From Silene conica (Eukaryota > Streptophyta > Magnoliopsida > Caryophyllales > Caryophyllaceae), in contig CM055317.2 in NCBI GenBank assembly GCA_029255685.2, forward strand, positions 18,918,501 to 18,982,500: DNA of 64,000 bases, in the 5' to 3' direction. How positions within the stretch are numbered: position 1 is the stretch's first letter; each line of letters opens with the position of its first letter. The notes beneath the pieces are model-generated. The model was not told the DNA's origin. It saw only the letters and a list, made by a program, of their open reading frames with translations, and did not search any database. The translations under genes were made by a program, and so were the position numbers. This document shows positions 20,700 through 32,300 of the stretch, piece by piece.

Positions 20700-22646
20700 C
20701 CAATGAGAGTATGAGACCAATTTTATTATGAATTCTTTCATCTAGATCGGTTAACCTTTTTTAAAATTTATTATCACGAGTAGTATTTTCTATTGTATGA
20801 TTTTTCACCTTATGTTAATATGACACGGTTTCATACCAGACGGACTTGCATAAACACTCAATCAAATTAAATCTGGTTTAAGCTGATGGTGCTTGTCAGG
20901 TTCAATTTCTAAAGAAATTAGGTTTGAGAAGGCAATGTATGGATTGAAATGAACAAAGCAATCCTCCACAAGAAGGAACTAAATTGAACTAATAGCTTCA
21001 TCGAAACAGGCCTTAACTTCCGGAATTTAAATAAGCTGAAATTAAATCACAAGCATGTGAGACTGATCCCAACGGGTATCAGTCAATACAGAGAAAAAAA
21101 TAGTAAAAAAAAGTCAAAATATATTCCTCGTATAACTCCACCTAAATGAGCTCCATCCGTCGAATTGGGTAGAAGTAACACAGTATATGAGGCACTTAAA
21201 TGAGGTAACCAAGAGAGGAGATGAGAAGGCACTACGGTACCACCAGATATGTCAACGAGCTTACATGGCGGACAAAGCTAAAGCACAAAATCTGCTAACA
21301 TGCCAGTACAAACCAAAAGAATATCGACAATGAGGAAAATGCAGATCACCTCATCCCTTCAATAGCTTATTTTAAACGGAACTAAGCAACATTCTTCGTG
21401 AGCTGACGACAATCAACCACATAACGAATACAGAAGAGAAATATTCATCAGACTGTACAACTTGTAAGAAAGCACCGAGTATGAGATTCAACTCAAGGAG
21501 AACTAAGGCTCTTCAATAGAAATTTGCAACGGAAATAGAACTATTCGACAGAGTAGTTCATCAGTGAGTCCTATTTCTTTACAACAAGGTTTTTGCAACA
21601 ATTCAGATCATCAGTCGATACCAACAAGAAGCTAACTCAATTAACTTTTCTGTTCTCTAAGACAAATATCAGTATCACAGTCACACATTTACACATTACA
21701 AAATGATAACTCCAGAAACTTCTTTGTTGTCCAACACAAATATCACTATCACACAGTCACACATTACCACATTACAAGATGCTAACTCAAGAAACTTCTT
21801 TCTTCTCTGGGACAAGAATCACTATCACACAGTTTAAGCACCGAGGACAAGTATCACTACCACATCACACATTCATGTCCATGGCTTATGTACTCCACTG
21901 GCTATGTATTGTGTTCCTTGCACTCTGATTACTTCACAGCCTTCCATCAGTTAATCGTCTCATTCCTCTCCTGCAAACTAAACTCGACTTCCTATCCCAC
22001 TAAATTAGTCTCAACGTGAAGCACCACCAAACCGGGATTCCGTAATACTCAAATTTCAGAAAGGACAGACGACTAAAGACTCGCCTAGTCCAAATTTTTT
22101 AACTGAACAATCATCTTCGAAACCACAGGCCTTAATTTGCATCAGGAGAGCCACACCATTAATGAACGTATCCATCTATAGCAACTAAAGCATCTTCAAT
22201 GTGTTCAATAAATCAAGTTCAGACAACTTCACCACCAAAATGTGGAGTACTTTATAAGATAAAGCTGCCTTGTTATATCCCAAAAGAGATTTGTCACAAA
22301 ACATTTACAATGCAACACTCTCCATGAATGCCGCCAAACAGAAAGAATCTACACCACAAAATCCTCAAATTTATTAGTGTATGAGGCTCATTCATTTTCA
22401 CTTTTGGCTTCCAAATTAAAGAGATCTTCTAGAGATCTAACATACACTAAACTTGTACAAGTGACACCCCCAGACAAATTTAACGTGTATATTGTTAAAG
22501 TTTTCAGCCATCTCTTTAGGTTCATCTCTTGTAGCTTCAGAGGCTAAGATTTCACTTACTTAAACCCAAGTTGTACCGATTTCTGTTACCTTCCAGGGTG
22601 GCACTGAAACTTGAGTGAAATTCTAATAAAGATTTGACGTTCTTCT
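20700..22646. other. Single-copy-looking sequence without a gene; short tandem repeat inside
   Basis: No ORF that I believe in. The composition is more balanced than the flanking elements and the minus strand reads like untranslated or intronic sequence. It may belong to the transcription unit of the WPP-domain gene, but this is only a guess. Confidence 0.35.
21631..21838. repeat. Minisatellite, about 75-bp unit, 2.7 copies
   Basis: Units start at 21631, 21705 and 21781 with CTAACTC/TAACTCCAG and share AATATCACTATCACACAGTC. Copies differ by scattered substitutions. Confidence 0.7.
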
Positions 22647-23200
22647 TAGGGATGTCATTGGGGCGGGGCGGTGCTGGATATAGGCTCCCCGTACCCGTAC
22701 CCATCAAGAAAATCTCGTACCCATCCCCGCCCCACCACCCATGGCGGGTACAAGTTTTCAAAACCATCCCCGCCCCACCACCCATGGCGGGTACAAGTTT
22801 CCAAAACCATCCCCGCCCCACCTACACATTAACATTACGTCTTTTTTCGTACAAATTAGTTTAATCACTATTAATTTCTATTTTTAGGAATTTGTTAATA
22901 TAATTTTTGTTATTTATTAAAGAGGTTGGTAAGTAGCTATTTTTAACATTACGTCTTAATTATAACAAAATAATATTTGTCAAATTATCGTAATAATGAT
23001 ATTAATTTTTGTAATATTTGGCGGGTAGGCGGGTATGAAGTGGGTATCACGCAAAAACCATCCCCGCCCCACTATCCATGGCGGGTACAATTTTCGTACC
23101 CGTCCCCGCCCCACCACCCGCCAAAGCTATACCCATCCCCGCCCCAACTGGGGCGAGTGCGGGGCGGTATCCACTTGTATCCGCCCCAATGACATCCCTA
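22647..23200. mobile_element. hAT-type non-autonomous element (copy 2)
   Basis: 554 bp with good terminal inverted repeats (TAGGGATGTCATTGGGGCGG and its complement at the right end). It matches copy 1 at 8748-9341, including the GGCGGGTACAAGTTTTC modules, and keeps the G/C-rich motifs better than copy 1. The flanking 8 bases (GTTCTTCT and GACTACTA) do not match, so the duplication has decayed or a flank was rearranged. Confidence 0.72.
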
Positions 23201-23915
23201 GACTACTACTTCTTCTAAACCAAACACGATTAGGATTCAATGAACATCAATTTAACCAATCATCACCTCCATCCTAACAGAGGCATATGGGATACACCAC
23301 AAAGTTCGACATGGCAGGAAAAAACAATGACCTCAGAAACCAAACCCCATCCACTTATATCATCATCAAGAACAAGCGAAAACAATAAAAAAGACCTATT
23401 AATGGTTCAACAATGGTTTGATTGAAATGGTTTGCCACTAACCCAACACCCTATCTCTCCCTGAGGTTCACCACTCATTCTCGAAATCTCGATCATCATA
23501 CGTACACACAAATTTAAATTCTAAGCAGTACATCCTACTTGTATAGACCCTTTCACTCCCATAGTTCCATTTCGAAGTCATTAAACAAAAAGCGAGGCAG
23601 CAAACATGGATTTTGTAAAATGGCAGGATATACAAAAATGTACCTGCACTAATCATAAGAACAACCTAATACAATGTTAACAAATTAGACAATGTACACT
23701 TGAAATTAACACCGAATCGATTTGGGAAAATGGGAGGATAATGATTAAATCATACAGGAAACATAAAACATTGCTCATAACATTCATAATCAGTACTGAT
23801 TATAACATAACATATAAATGCATCAACACATAGGCACATAAAGCAAAAATCAATTAAAATCCATAGTAATACTCCTCCGAAAATCCAGATCTAATTACTT
23901 AACCTAATTATTACC
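23201..23915. other. Downstream region of the WPP-domain gene
   Basis: No coding sequence supported. The part nearest 23915 probably holds the gene's 3' untranslated region and polyadenylation signals (A/T-rich on the minus strand). Confidence 0.45.
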
Positions 23916-24410
23916 CTAAGCGGATGAAGATTCATTATCCGCAGAAGAAACTTCCTCACTCTTCACCTCCTCACTCATCACCTTCTCACCTTCACCTTCA
24001 CCAGATCCAACCTCCATCCCTGCCGCCGCATCATCACCGCCAACGGCGGGAGTCACAGCGGAGGATTTGGACTTGACAGCATCAAGAACACGCTTACTGA
24101 TCTCCTTAGAATAAACCTGAAGAATCTCAATACCGCCATCAATAGAGTCATCAGCACCGTTGGCGGCGGCATCAGCGGCGGCGGAGGCGAAAGAGAAGGC
24201 TTCGTCCTCAATAGATCTGGCAATAGCAGCGGCGTCTTCAGGTGAAACGGTGCCGTATCTCTTAGAGAGAACAGAAGGGGTGGAGAGAGTGTCGATGAGA
24301 CGGTTAGTAACGGCATCGCGAGTGCGTTGAGTAGGTGGCCAGATACTGAAGGAAGTTGATGAGATCTTCATTTTCTCGAGTTTTTCGGAGAGTGTAGAGG
24401 GAGTTGAAGG

Positions 24411-24442
<32 letters not shown>

Positions 24443-24521
24443 GAGGTGTGGCTATGGCGGATGGATCCTCCATTGTCGTTGTTGTGGTGGTGGTTTCGTC
24501 GGGTGTGGTTTCAGAGGACAT
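23916..24521 (-). CDS. WPP domain-containing protein (MFP1 attachment factor 1-like)
   Basis: Intact single-exon ORF of 201 aa. Residues about 58-155 form a WPP domain, with the signature WPP at 61-63 (SFSIWPPTQRTRDAV), an alanine-rich helix and the EISKRVLDAV end. In plants, small WPP proteins (MAF1, WPP1, WPP2) sit at the nuclear envelope and Golgi and bind coiled-coil partners such as MFP1; the same domain anchors RanGAP. The N-terminus is Thr-rich, with an 11-residue poly-Gln tract (27-37). The C-terminus is acidic (EKVMSEEVKSEE). Known relatives are about 150-180 aa, so the extra length is in these low-complexity tails. The start is the first ATG after a C/T-rich leader. No disruption was seen. 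It is the best host gene in the window. Confidence 0.9.
24413..24442. repeat. (TTG)n microsatellite coding for poly-Gln
   Basis: About ten or eleven TTG units on the plus strand, read as CAA codons in the WPP-domain gene. Length polymorphism between individuals is likely. Confidence 0.85.
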
Positions 24522-24714
24522 AGTTGATGATGAGTGTTGGGAGGGAGGGAGAGAAGAAGGATGTTAAATGTTTGATGTTGGATTGTTGGTCGGTGAAGGA
24601 ATACGAATGTACGATAGAGGTTGGTTACTTTGGAGTCATTTAAAAGCATATTATGGCACGTTGCAACTTTATCACGTCATGTCCCATCTCTCAACTACTT
24701 CGGTTTTTTTGTTA
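24522..24714 (-). promoter_or_regulatory. 5' leader and proximal promoter of the WPP-domain gene
   Basis: Read on the minus strand, a C/T-rich leader (CTTCTTCTCTCCCTCCCTCCC) directly precedes the ATG at 24521. A TTTAAAT-like stretch at about 24636-24643 could serve as a TATA element. A Stowaway MITE begins about 190 bp upstream of the ATG. Confidence 0.45.
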
Positions 24715-24972
24715 CTCCCTCCATTCTTTTTATATCACCCCATTTCTTTATACACGTTTGTCGATCTTCATTTTGTTTTGATTATATCTTCAGCTACATA
24801 CTACTAAAAATTATAAAAGTTTGATATTCTTAATCCTCTTATCAAGACAATCCAAAAAAGACCTCACATGAATATATTTCCGTGAACGGATTGAGAGAAA
24901 AATAACGTTGAATACTCGATTGTGAATAGTGTCAAAAGGGGGTTTGGGGTGATATAAAAAGAATGGAGGGAG
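24715..24972. mobile_element. Stowaway-type (Tc1/mariner) MITE
   Basis: 258 bp with inverted ends CTCCCTCCATTCTTTTTATA and its complement. TA lies on both sides (24713-24714, 24973-24974), the mariner duplication. It lies in the upstream region of the WPP-domain gene. Confidence 0.88.
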
Positions 24973-24974
24973 TA

Positions 24975-25797
24975 CTTCATTACCGTAACATTATTACTAA
25001 GACCTCCCAAGTCTCCCAAGTCTTAAGACGGTGTCGCATTAATTTTTTATTAATTTTTATTATTTTTGTAATGTCTAGATTTGTCTCAGATTTCATATAT
25101 TATCGGTCAAACCCTCTATGACTTTTACATTATTTTTTTTACAAAAAGAGATGATAAATGACAACCGCTTATCCGATAATTTCCATGAAAGTTGGTGTCA
25201 AAGCTCACCCAAAGTCTTAACTTGAGTCTTTGATTTCCAAGACTTAATTTAAGGCTTTGTTAAGATTTTGATAGATTATTGATAGTTTTGAGTGAGTCTT
25301 GCTAAAGTCTTGTCTTAAACCTTGCAATAATTTTACCATTAGTATTCTAAGTACGTGTTTTAATTTATAGACTTTTGTTTATAATTTTTTCAAAAAATAC
25401 CTTTGTTCTCAAAACCAAAACAAAAAAATAACTTTTTCTCTTCCTTTAAAAATGAATCAGATGTTTAACAAAGGGACGTACTACATCCTGCACATTATTT
25501 TACTCAATCTCACACATTCTTCACATTTATTCCGAATATATCTTCCTCATTTTTATCATCCCCACCAAAAAACAAGAGAGCGAAACAGAAACCCTGAATA
25601 ATCCACAAAAATCAATTCCTTCTCCCAAAAATCAACTCACTTCAAGTTCTGATTTTACTGCAATTGGATTTTCCGATTTCAACAATTGTTCTAAAATCTT
25701 ATTTTACTGCAATTAGAATATATAACTATTCTAAAATCCCAAATGGTTTTGATTTTACTGCAATTGGGTTTCCTAATTTCAGTTCAATTTCAGAAAA
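24975..25797. other. Intergenic sequence between MITE and coding remnant
   Basis: No gene. The 25003-25330 part has several AAGTCTT/AAGACTT motifs that may be another decayed MITE. The GATTTTACTGCAATTGG phrase recurs three times at about 25650-25770. Confidence 0.45.
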
Positions 25798-26176
25798 ATG
25801 AATGTGAATAGGAGACGGAGAACGAGCGTCTTTATTTCGAGTCAACGTCGTGTATTACCGTCGAAAAGTCTGTTGAATTTGTCACAATTAAGAGAAGGGT
25901 TTTGGATTATACTAGTGATTTTAATGAATTTAGTGCTATTGTTGCTGGTATGTCGACGTGTTCGAGTTCAACCTACGAAGAAACCCCCGATCTTTGTAGA
26001 AAGAAGCAACTTTCTACGTTACATGCTATTTCTGAGTACTATATATTGAGTGGTCATTTTGTTAACGCTGATTGGAAGTTGCAACGTTGTGTCCTCAACT
26101 TCCCGCTGGTGCCTTTTACAGAATAAGATGTACATGCTATTTCTACTTGTCTGTCAGAGTGTGGAGTGAAAGTTAT

Positions 26177-26521
26177 TGTAATACTCCACTAAACCAAATT
26201 GGATCTTCGGGTGGGGTAACCCCTTGAAGAGGTCCCTTGATAGCCTTATATAACTAGTGCTTAAAGGGATTGAAAGTACTACTCATATCAACAAAGTGCA
26301 CTTTCTTTTCTGATTATCCATGCGAAAGAACTGCAAAGTTAAGCGTGCTTGGTCAGGAGTAGTCTTAGGATGGTTGACCTCCCGGGAAGGTTCCCGGGAC
26401 GCGCATGAGTGAGGACAAAATGCGCTAGAAAGGACTCATGTTGGTCTCTGGGGCCAGTACATAGCCTGACGAGCTACCGTGTCTAGCATTTCCGGTCCTA
26501 GGTTTAGGCCGGGGTGTTACA
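26177..26521 (+). repeat. Cassandra 5' LTR
   Basis: 345 bp, TG...CA bounded, with a 5S-like part at about 26311-26400. It differs from LTR 2 by scattered substitutions and a short indel, so the insertion is not recent. Confidence 0.9.
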
Positions 26522-26523
26522 AA

Positions 26524-26535
26524 TGGTATCAGAGC
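26524..26535 (+). promoter_or_regulatory. Cassandra primer binding site (initiator tRNA-Met)
   Basis: TGGTATCAGAGC, complementary to the 3' end of tRNA-Met, two bases after LTR 1. Confidence 0.9.
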
Positions 26536-26674
26536 GACCCTGTGACCGTCTGGTGAGCCTGTGGACTAGAGTACCCGGGTTACCAACCTAGCGGGGGAGG
26601 ATTCCTGGTTTGGCTCGGCTGCGGTCGGATGTTGTCAAGCGCAACGAGCACGCTGCGTTCCTCAAGTGGGGGTG

Positions 26675-27015
26675 TGTAATACTCCACTAAACCGAATTGG
26701 ATATTCGGGTGGGGCAACCCCTTGAAGAGGTCCCTTGATAGGCTTGTTTAACTCTTAAAGGGATTGAAAGTACTACTCATATCAACAAAGTGCACTTTCT
26801 TTTCTGATTATCCATGCGAAAGAACTCCAAAGTTAAGCGTGCTTGGCTGAGAGTAGTCTTAGGATGAGTGACCTCATGGGAATGTTCCTGGGATGCGCAT
26901 GAGTGAGGATAAAATGCGCTGAAAAGGACTCATGTTGATCTGTGGGGCCAGTACATAGCCTGACGAGCTACCGTGTCTAGCATTTCCGGTCCTAGGTTTG
27001 GGCCGGGGTGCTACA
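26675..27015 (+). repeat. Cassandra 3' LTR
   Basis: 341 bp, with a 5S-like part at about 26806-26896. Confidence 0.9.
26806..26896 (+). ncRNA. 5S rRNA-like promoter region in the Cassandra LTR
   Basis: Matches the middle of plant 5S rRNA: AGAACTCC, then AAGTTAAGCGTGCTTGG (box A), AGTAGTCTTAGGATG (intermediate element) and GTGACCTCATGGGAA (box C). It is not a functional ribosomal gene, since the 5' and 3' parts of 5S are replaced. It could drive RNA polymerase III transcription. The copy in LTR 1 (26311-26400) has more changes. Confidence 0.82.
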
Positions 27016-27092
27016 GTTATAGGTTTCGAAAATTCTGAAAATAGCAAACGAAAACATGTTTTGAGGATTAAAAACTCTTGTTTAATAATGCT

Positions 27093-28825
27093 TAAGAAAT
27101 AAGTAAGGATATGACTTAAACCAAGTACTAAGCCTCTAGTTTAAGCCTAAAAGTTCACTCAAGCACTAAGCAAAGAGTTTACTCAATATATCCCTAAGCA
27201 CTAAGCAAGAGGGATAATACCAACACTTAGCAAAGTATTTTTGGTTGAAAAACTTGAAGTTTTTAGCTTTTGTTCATTCATAAAATCTGTCAAATACAAT
27301 GGATGAAGGGGTCCTTATATAGGCCCTTGATTCTAATGTAAGCCCTAGAATTAAAGGAGTAATCTATGACTCATATTGGCCTTACAAAAAGCCTAAAATG
27401 TTTCAGCAAAGTCTCCTAATAAGACGAGGGACTGGTGGCATAGGAAGGCATGCCCAAGGTATTCTAAAGAGTAAAAGAAAAAACAGAACTTGTCCTTTTT
27501 CGTGTTTTGACAAAAACAGTCATTGTCTTCTTGAGTATTGTGTGTGGTGCTTCCTTTGTAGCTGTTGTCCTTGACATGGAGCAAGAGGACGAGATTTTTT
27601 TAATGCTCCCTTGACTTGTGTATGAACTTAGCTGCATTTGGTGGAGCAATGGCAAAAATAATTATAAAGGCAGCCTTGGTAATGTTTAACCAAAAGAGAA
27701 AATATTGCTTTATGCGTTTTCTGGTTTTCCTTGGACTGATTTGTGACTTGATTTGGCTGTAAAAATCTTGTCATATGCTTATTTCAGGACATTAGAGTAT
27801 CCTAGGATCACATGACATTTTGGACGAGCTTCTCAAAGCATTTAGAAAGACATGAATACCTGCGTTATAAACTGATGTCAAAACATATCATCTCACAAGC
27901 ATCATGAAATCAGCCTATCATTCAGAGACCATAACTTCCTGCTCAGGGTGAATCAAAGTCCCCCATAAATGCCAAATGAAATCTAGAAGAGTTAACTTTC
28001 ATGTAAAAAAAGAATCACTTGCAAATATTGCCTGGAACTTGATATATAAGTCTTTCAGAAAGATCAGGTCATAATTAAAATGACAGCATTCTTCCTGCAC
28101 AACTGCTGTAACTTTGAAAATTCATAATTCTTAGCTCAGGAAGGTTAAAAATACCCACCACATATGAGTGAAATCTAATGATGCTATATGTAATATAAAA
28201 AAAACCCAAAAATATCCAGCCAATTTTGAGTTATTCAAGTCTGAAAACTAACAAGTCAATTTCAGAAACTGCATAGCTTTCCTGTGTGACACTCTTTGAA
28301 GGCTTATTCTGAAAGTTATACTCATTAAATCTTTCTTATTCTAACTCCATGTGAAAGTAGACTCTCTCAAGATTCTATAAATATAAAGAACACAAATTTG
28401 TGCTATCTAAATCTTGTGATATGGCCATCTGAATTCACACCGGAAAATCTGAAGTTGCTGAAACATTCTAGATTGGTTTGTCTCACTTTGAAATTGCATT
28501 TCTCACAAAATAGAATAGCTTTTGGCCTAATTCCAGCTATCGTAGTTATTTGGCATATTAAGATTTCAAATGAGTCAAGAATCACATTGAATGCTCAAGC
28601 AGAACATTAGATATGAAGCTTCAAAGTAGGGCATGTTGCATGGTTATTTCAGAAAGTAATGTTAAATCTCATTCAATTGTTAGCCATTATTTGGACTGTT
28701 TCTTTTGGCCTTGAAAAATGAAACAATTTTGTTTTAGAGTGGAAACTCGATAGCAAATTGTTTGCACTTACTCTTGATCAATCTTTTGTAGATGAAGCTG
28801 TTGTGGGAAACATTAGAAGTTATTT
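27093..28825. other. Non-coding sequence, possibly an old retroelement fragment
   Basis: No believable ORF. The minus strand has a CCTATATAAGG TATA-like element (about 27314-27326) and LTR-like low-coding sequence, but I found no paired termini or target duplication. Confidence 0.4.
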
Positions 28826-29976
28826 TGTAACACCCTCATTTATTAAAGAGCCTTTAGCAAGACATTCTCAAATAAATAGAGTTGCTACCATCTCGGAATG
28901 TCCGAGGTAGTGTATAACAAAGTAAACCAACCAAAGTCCTTAATATAAAACTGATAAAATTTAACGTTTGTTATTACAATTACTGCTCAGCGGAAAATAA
29001 AATACAACTGATGAATCTCTAGATATAATATAATTCTAAGTCGGTCCAAAGTCTGCATCTCACATTCCTGCCTCAGCTCCTAGCTCATCTGTCTCTTTCC
29101 TGTAAAGTCTACTCCCCATTTCGGATCATCGTAGGTGTTATACGAATACACTGTCAACCTCGCGGTCGAGTAGGATAACACAAAATCATAATCCACAAAT
29201 ATGATATGCTCGAGCTCAATCTCAATCTCATTCTCAAACTCAACCCGTAACTCCCACCCTTACCGAACCTCCCGACAAAGTATAATCTGTCGTCGCTGAA
29301 CACCAGCATAACAGTTGAGGTCACCAAGTCTAGTCTTGCAGAACTAGCCTGGGCCCAATAATATATCATCATCTCGAATCCGTATCCAATGCATCTACCA
29401 TGCTCGTGAATGCGACAATAATAGTAATCATACTTATGAATGCAACAGTAATAATAATCCATCATAACCATATATCATCCTCATATCATTCATGCTCATC
29501 ATCCATATCGTACACTCAACATCCATTCATAACATATAACGGTAGTATAATGGCAGTGTATTCTACCTGGATAGCAATATAGTCCAAAAGCAAGCCAGGG
29601 AGTAAACAGAATAATGCCACTTCAAAATCGTCACCTAACAATATAATATACGTAATCACTAACTAATATAACTACGTAAACAAATATAATATATCAATTA
29701 TTCAAATTAACGACTTAAATAATATATTATGCATAACGGGGCCGTAAAACATGACTACTTCAATTAAATTAACCACCTCGTCCTTATTACTTTTATAACC
29801 AGTTTCAATTAAATAAACGAACATTGAAAATATAGCCGACTATCGATAACTGTCGCATTATTGTATAAAATTTATTTAACAACTTGAATAATTAACAACA
29901 TGAGCAAACATACTAATAATAATAATTATACCAACATTAATATTATTAACAACAATAACAATAATAATAGTAGTAG

Positions 29977-30007
<31 letters not shown>

Positions 30008-31765
30008 AATACTAATATTAATAATATCCAACAATAGCAACAACTACTTAAACAATACTAATAATAATAATAATATCAATGATAGTAATAATAATAATAT
30101 AATGATGATGACAATGATGACAAAAGCAACTAACATACTAATAGTAATAACATTATTACGCACTAACAGCCCTCCAAAAACCACGAAACCGCAGCTATCA
30201 CGACCAAACAACTCTCCCTGACAGCCTACCTATACAGTCCCTTTGACACCTCACGCGCCACCTAAACCACCACCTGACCACGGTGGCCACCACTTATGTA
30301 CCATGACGCACCCATTGACACCAACCACGACCCTTGACACCACTCTAACAGCCCTCGAAACCAGTTCCAAAACTCCCTGCCACAACCTCACTTGCGATAC
30401 GTATTTTACTGACCCTCCGTAAACAACCCCTTAAACACCTTCTACCACCACTATCACCACTAACCATCACCACCCTCGACACCCCACAACACCCACGAAT
30501 CCCTGGTGGAAAACACCAGACCTCGACACCCCAACAACCCCCTGAAACATCCGTCACAAAAAGGCTGCACCACACGTCTCTGCTCAGCATGTTTTCCCCT
30601 ATTTCACTTTGAATCTGCCAACCCCTCAACAATCAGGTTTCAGGTGGTGTTCTGGCCACCACATACCACCCTACAAAACACCCATGCAACCTACCAACAT
30701 CCTACTACATACCCATAAGCCCGTACTCAAAATCAGACCCAAAACACCAATCGAATACGCAATTAAACATGAACAGTTGACGCATAAACAAAGGTACTGT
30801 CGACACTTATGGTGTTTGTGGCGGTGCCCATGGTGGTCCTATGGCTGAATGACGATGGTAAGGGTGTTAAGGGTCCTGTAAAGAATACCCTAGGCCAGAA
30901 AACACTAAGTCGAAGGTTTGTTAAGCGTGCAAAAAACGTGTTAACTTACCATGTGAGGACGATGGTGATGATGGTGTTGTCACGCCTTTGGTCTCCCTTC
31001 TCCTTTGCTCTACTAAACTTCACGGTGGTCAGGCATGGATTCGTGTTTTGTTGATTAAGGAAGGCACACTAGGGAGGGAGGCATCCGAAAGATGGCGGTA
31101 GACGAGTGATGGATGAATAGGTTGCATTGGTGTACGTTGATGGAGGCAAGGTAGCATAGGGTATTAGGGTTTGGTGAGGGTAGAATGTCGATTGATTACT
31201 ATGTAGGGTTACTAGCTAGGGTTTTGGTTTTGGTTTGCTTCCATACACAGTTCTCATAAGTCCAAGCCCATCACGCATCTCGAGGTCTCACATAACTACA
31301 TCTCTTTATTTAGCCCGTAACATAAAATTATCGAGTGCATATAATTTAATTATACTAATTCAATTATTTAATTAGTACTAGTAAATATAAATTAAATTAA
31401 TTATAAGAATATATAAAGAATATAGAATTTAATATAATTATTACTTAAATAAAATAGAAATTAAGTATAGACGGGAAATAAATATAAAAAAGAAAATATA
31501 TTAAATTATAAATGTATTATTAAAATTAAAGAAATACGAATGAAATGTCATTTCATGAAATAATCATCAAATATAAAATGATTGTGAAATACAAAATAAA
31601 TAATCATCAAATATAAAATGATTGTGAAATATGAAATAATCGTAGAAATACGATTTATAAAATAATAACAGTTTACGTAAAATACTTTATAACATTCTAT
31701 TTGAAATACTTGTATAAAACATGGTTTGACTGCCGTTGACCGAGTCTAATATACGGGGTATTACA
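28826..31765 (-). mobile_element. Long Tekay/Del-like solo LTR
   Basis: 2,940 bp. On the minus strand it starts TGTAATACCCCGTATATTAG and ends GAGGGTGTTACA, the end pattern of the Tekay LTR at 43997-45507. The flanking pentamers TATTT (28821-28825) and TGTTT (31766-31770) match at 4 of 5 bases. No primer site or polypurine tract adjoins, so it is read as solo. An (AAT)n microsatellite lies inside at about 29900-30080. Confidence 0.6.
29900..30080. repeat. (AAT)n-rich microsatellite
   Basis: Runs of AAT/AAC/AGT triplets, with the purest stretch of AAT at about 29967-30005. Confidence 0.8.
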
Positions 31766-32300
31766 TGTTTGCACTTACCCATTCATCGACCAAAACCAAT
31801 CTAAACCCTAATTGTTAAAAAATTCCTCTTTTAAGAAAAAACACATCAACTAAATTGAATAAAAGACGGAATTTCATATAAAATTACGATGAAACGACGA
31901 ACTTACGTTTGATATGCGCGAATTACGATCCATAATAGTGGAATGAATAAGAAATTGATTAAATTTAAAGAGAGAAGTCTTTTAAATTATTTAAAAGTCT
32001 TTTTAATTCTTTTTTTACCAAGGGAAATTATGGAAATTTAGGGTAAAAACGTGTTGGATTAAGCAAATTAGCATGCAGGATTTAGCAATTACGTTAATAA
32101 ATTCATCAATTATGCATCTCAAGTCTTAATTGCTCAAGTAATAGTTTCATTTAGATTAATCTAAATCTTAGTCATATATTTTTTGTATCAAATTAATTAT
32201 GATTTTATACAATTAAATTAGGTCTAATTACACTTATGAAATTAGGGTTGATAATGAATCAAATTAATTACAATCACATGTCGTTAGTTTTGTATCATCT
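31766..32300. other. AT-rich sequence, nothing recognised
   Basis: No ORF, RNA gene or repeat termini could be supported. Confidence 0.4.

Larger units (their letters stand above)
26177..27015 (+). mobile_element. Complete Cassandra TRIM retrotransposon carrying 5S rRNA-like LTRs
   Basis: 839 bp, no coding capacity. LTR 1 is 26177-26521 and LTR 2 is 26675-27015; both begin TGTAATACTCC and end in TACA. The 153-bp interior has a primer binding site TGGTATCAGAGC (26524-26535) and a purine tract (AAGTGGGGGTG) before LTR 2. The 5-bp duplication GTTAT flanks it (26172-26176, 27016-27020). Both LTRs contain 5S rRNA-like sequence, the hallmark of Cassandra, which relies on other elements for its proteins. 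Confidence 0.93.
25800..27090 (+). pseudogene. Unrecognised degenerate coding sequence interrupted by Cassandra
   Basis: From about 25820 one frame reads as ordinary protein (VEKSVEFVTIKRRVLDY, then EETPDLCRKKQLSTLHAISE) for about 100 codons. It meets a TAA at 26124-26126 and stays open to 26176. The same frame resumes after the Cassandra element at 27016 (IGFENSENSKRK) and ends at a TAA at about 27092. Upstream of about 25830 the frame has a TAG, and an ATG at 25798 opens a different frame. I do not recognise the family. Codon composition and smooth reading through the insertion site suggest a real former host exon or captured gene fragment. Confidence 0.45.

Noticed and set aside
25003..25338. 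Another MITE with AAGTCTT/AAGACTT motifs
   Set aside because: No convincing terminal inverted repeats or target duplication could be matched.
26806..26896. A genuine 5S rRNA gene
   Set aside because: Only the central promoter-bearing part is similar, and it lies inside a pair of Cassandra LTRs with primer site and target duplication.
30345..30632. Minus-strand ORF of 95 codons in the long LTR
   Set aside because: Low-complexity Gly/Val/Cys-rich translation of a C-rich LTR stretch; no homology recognised.
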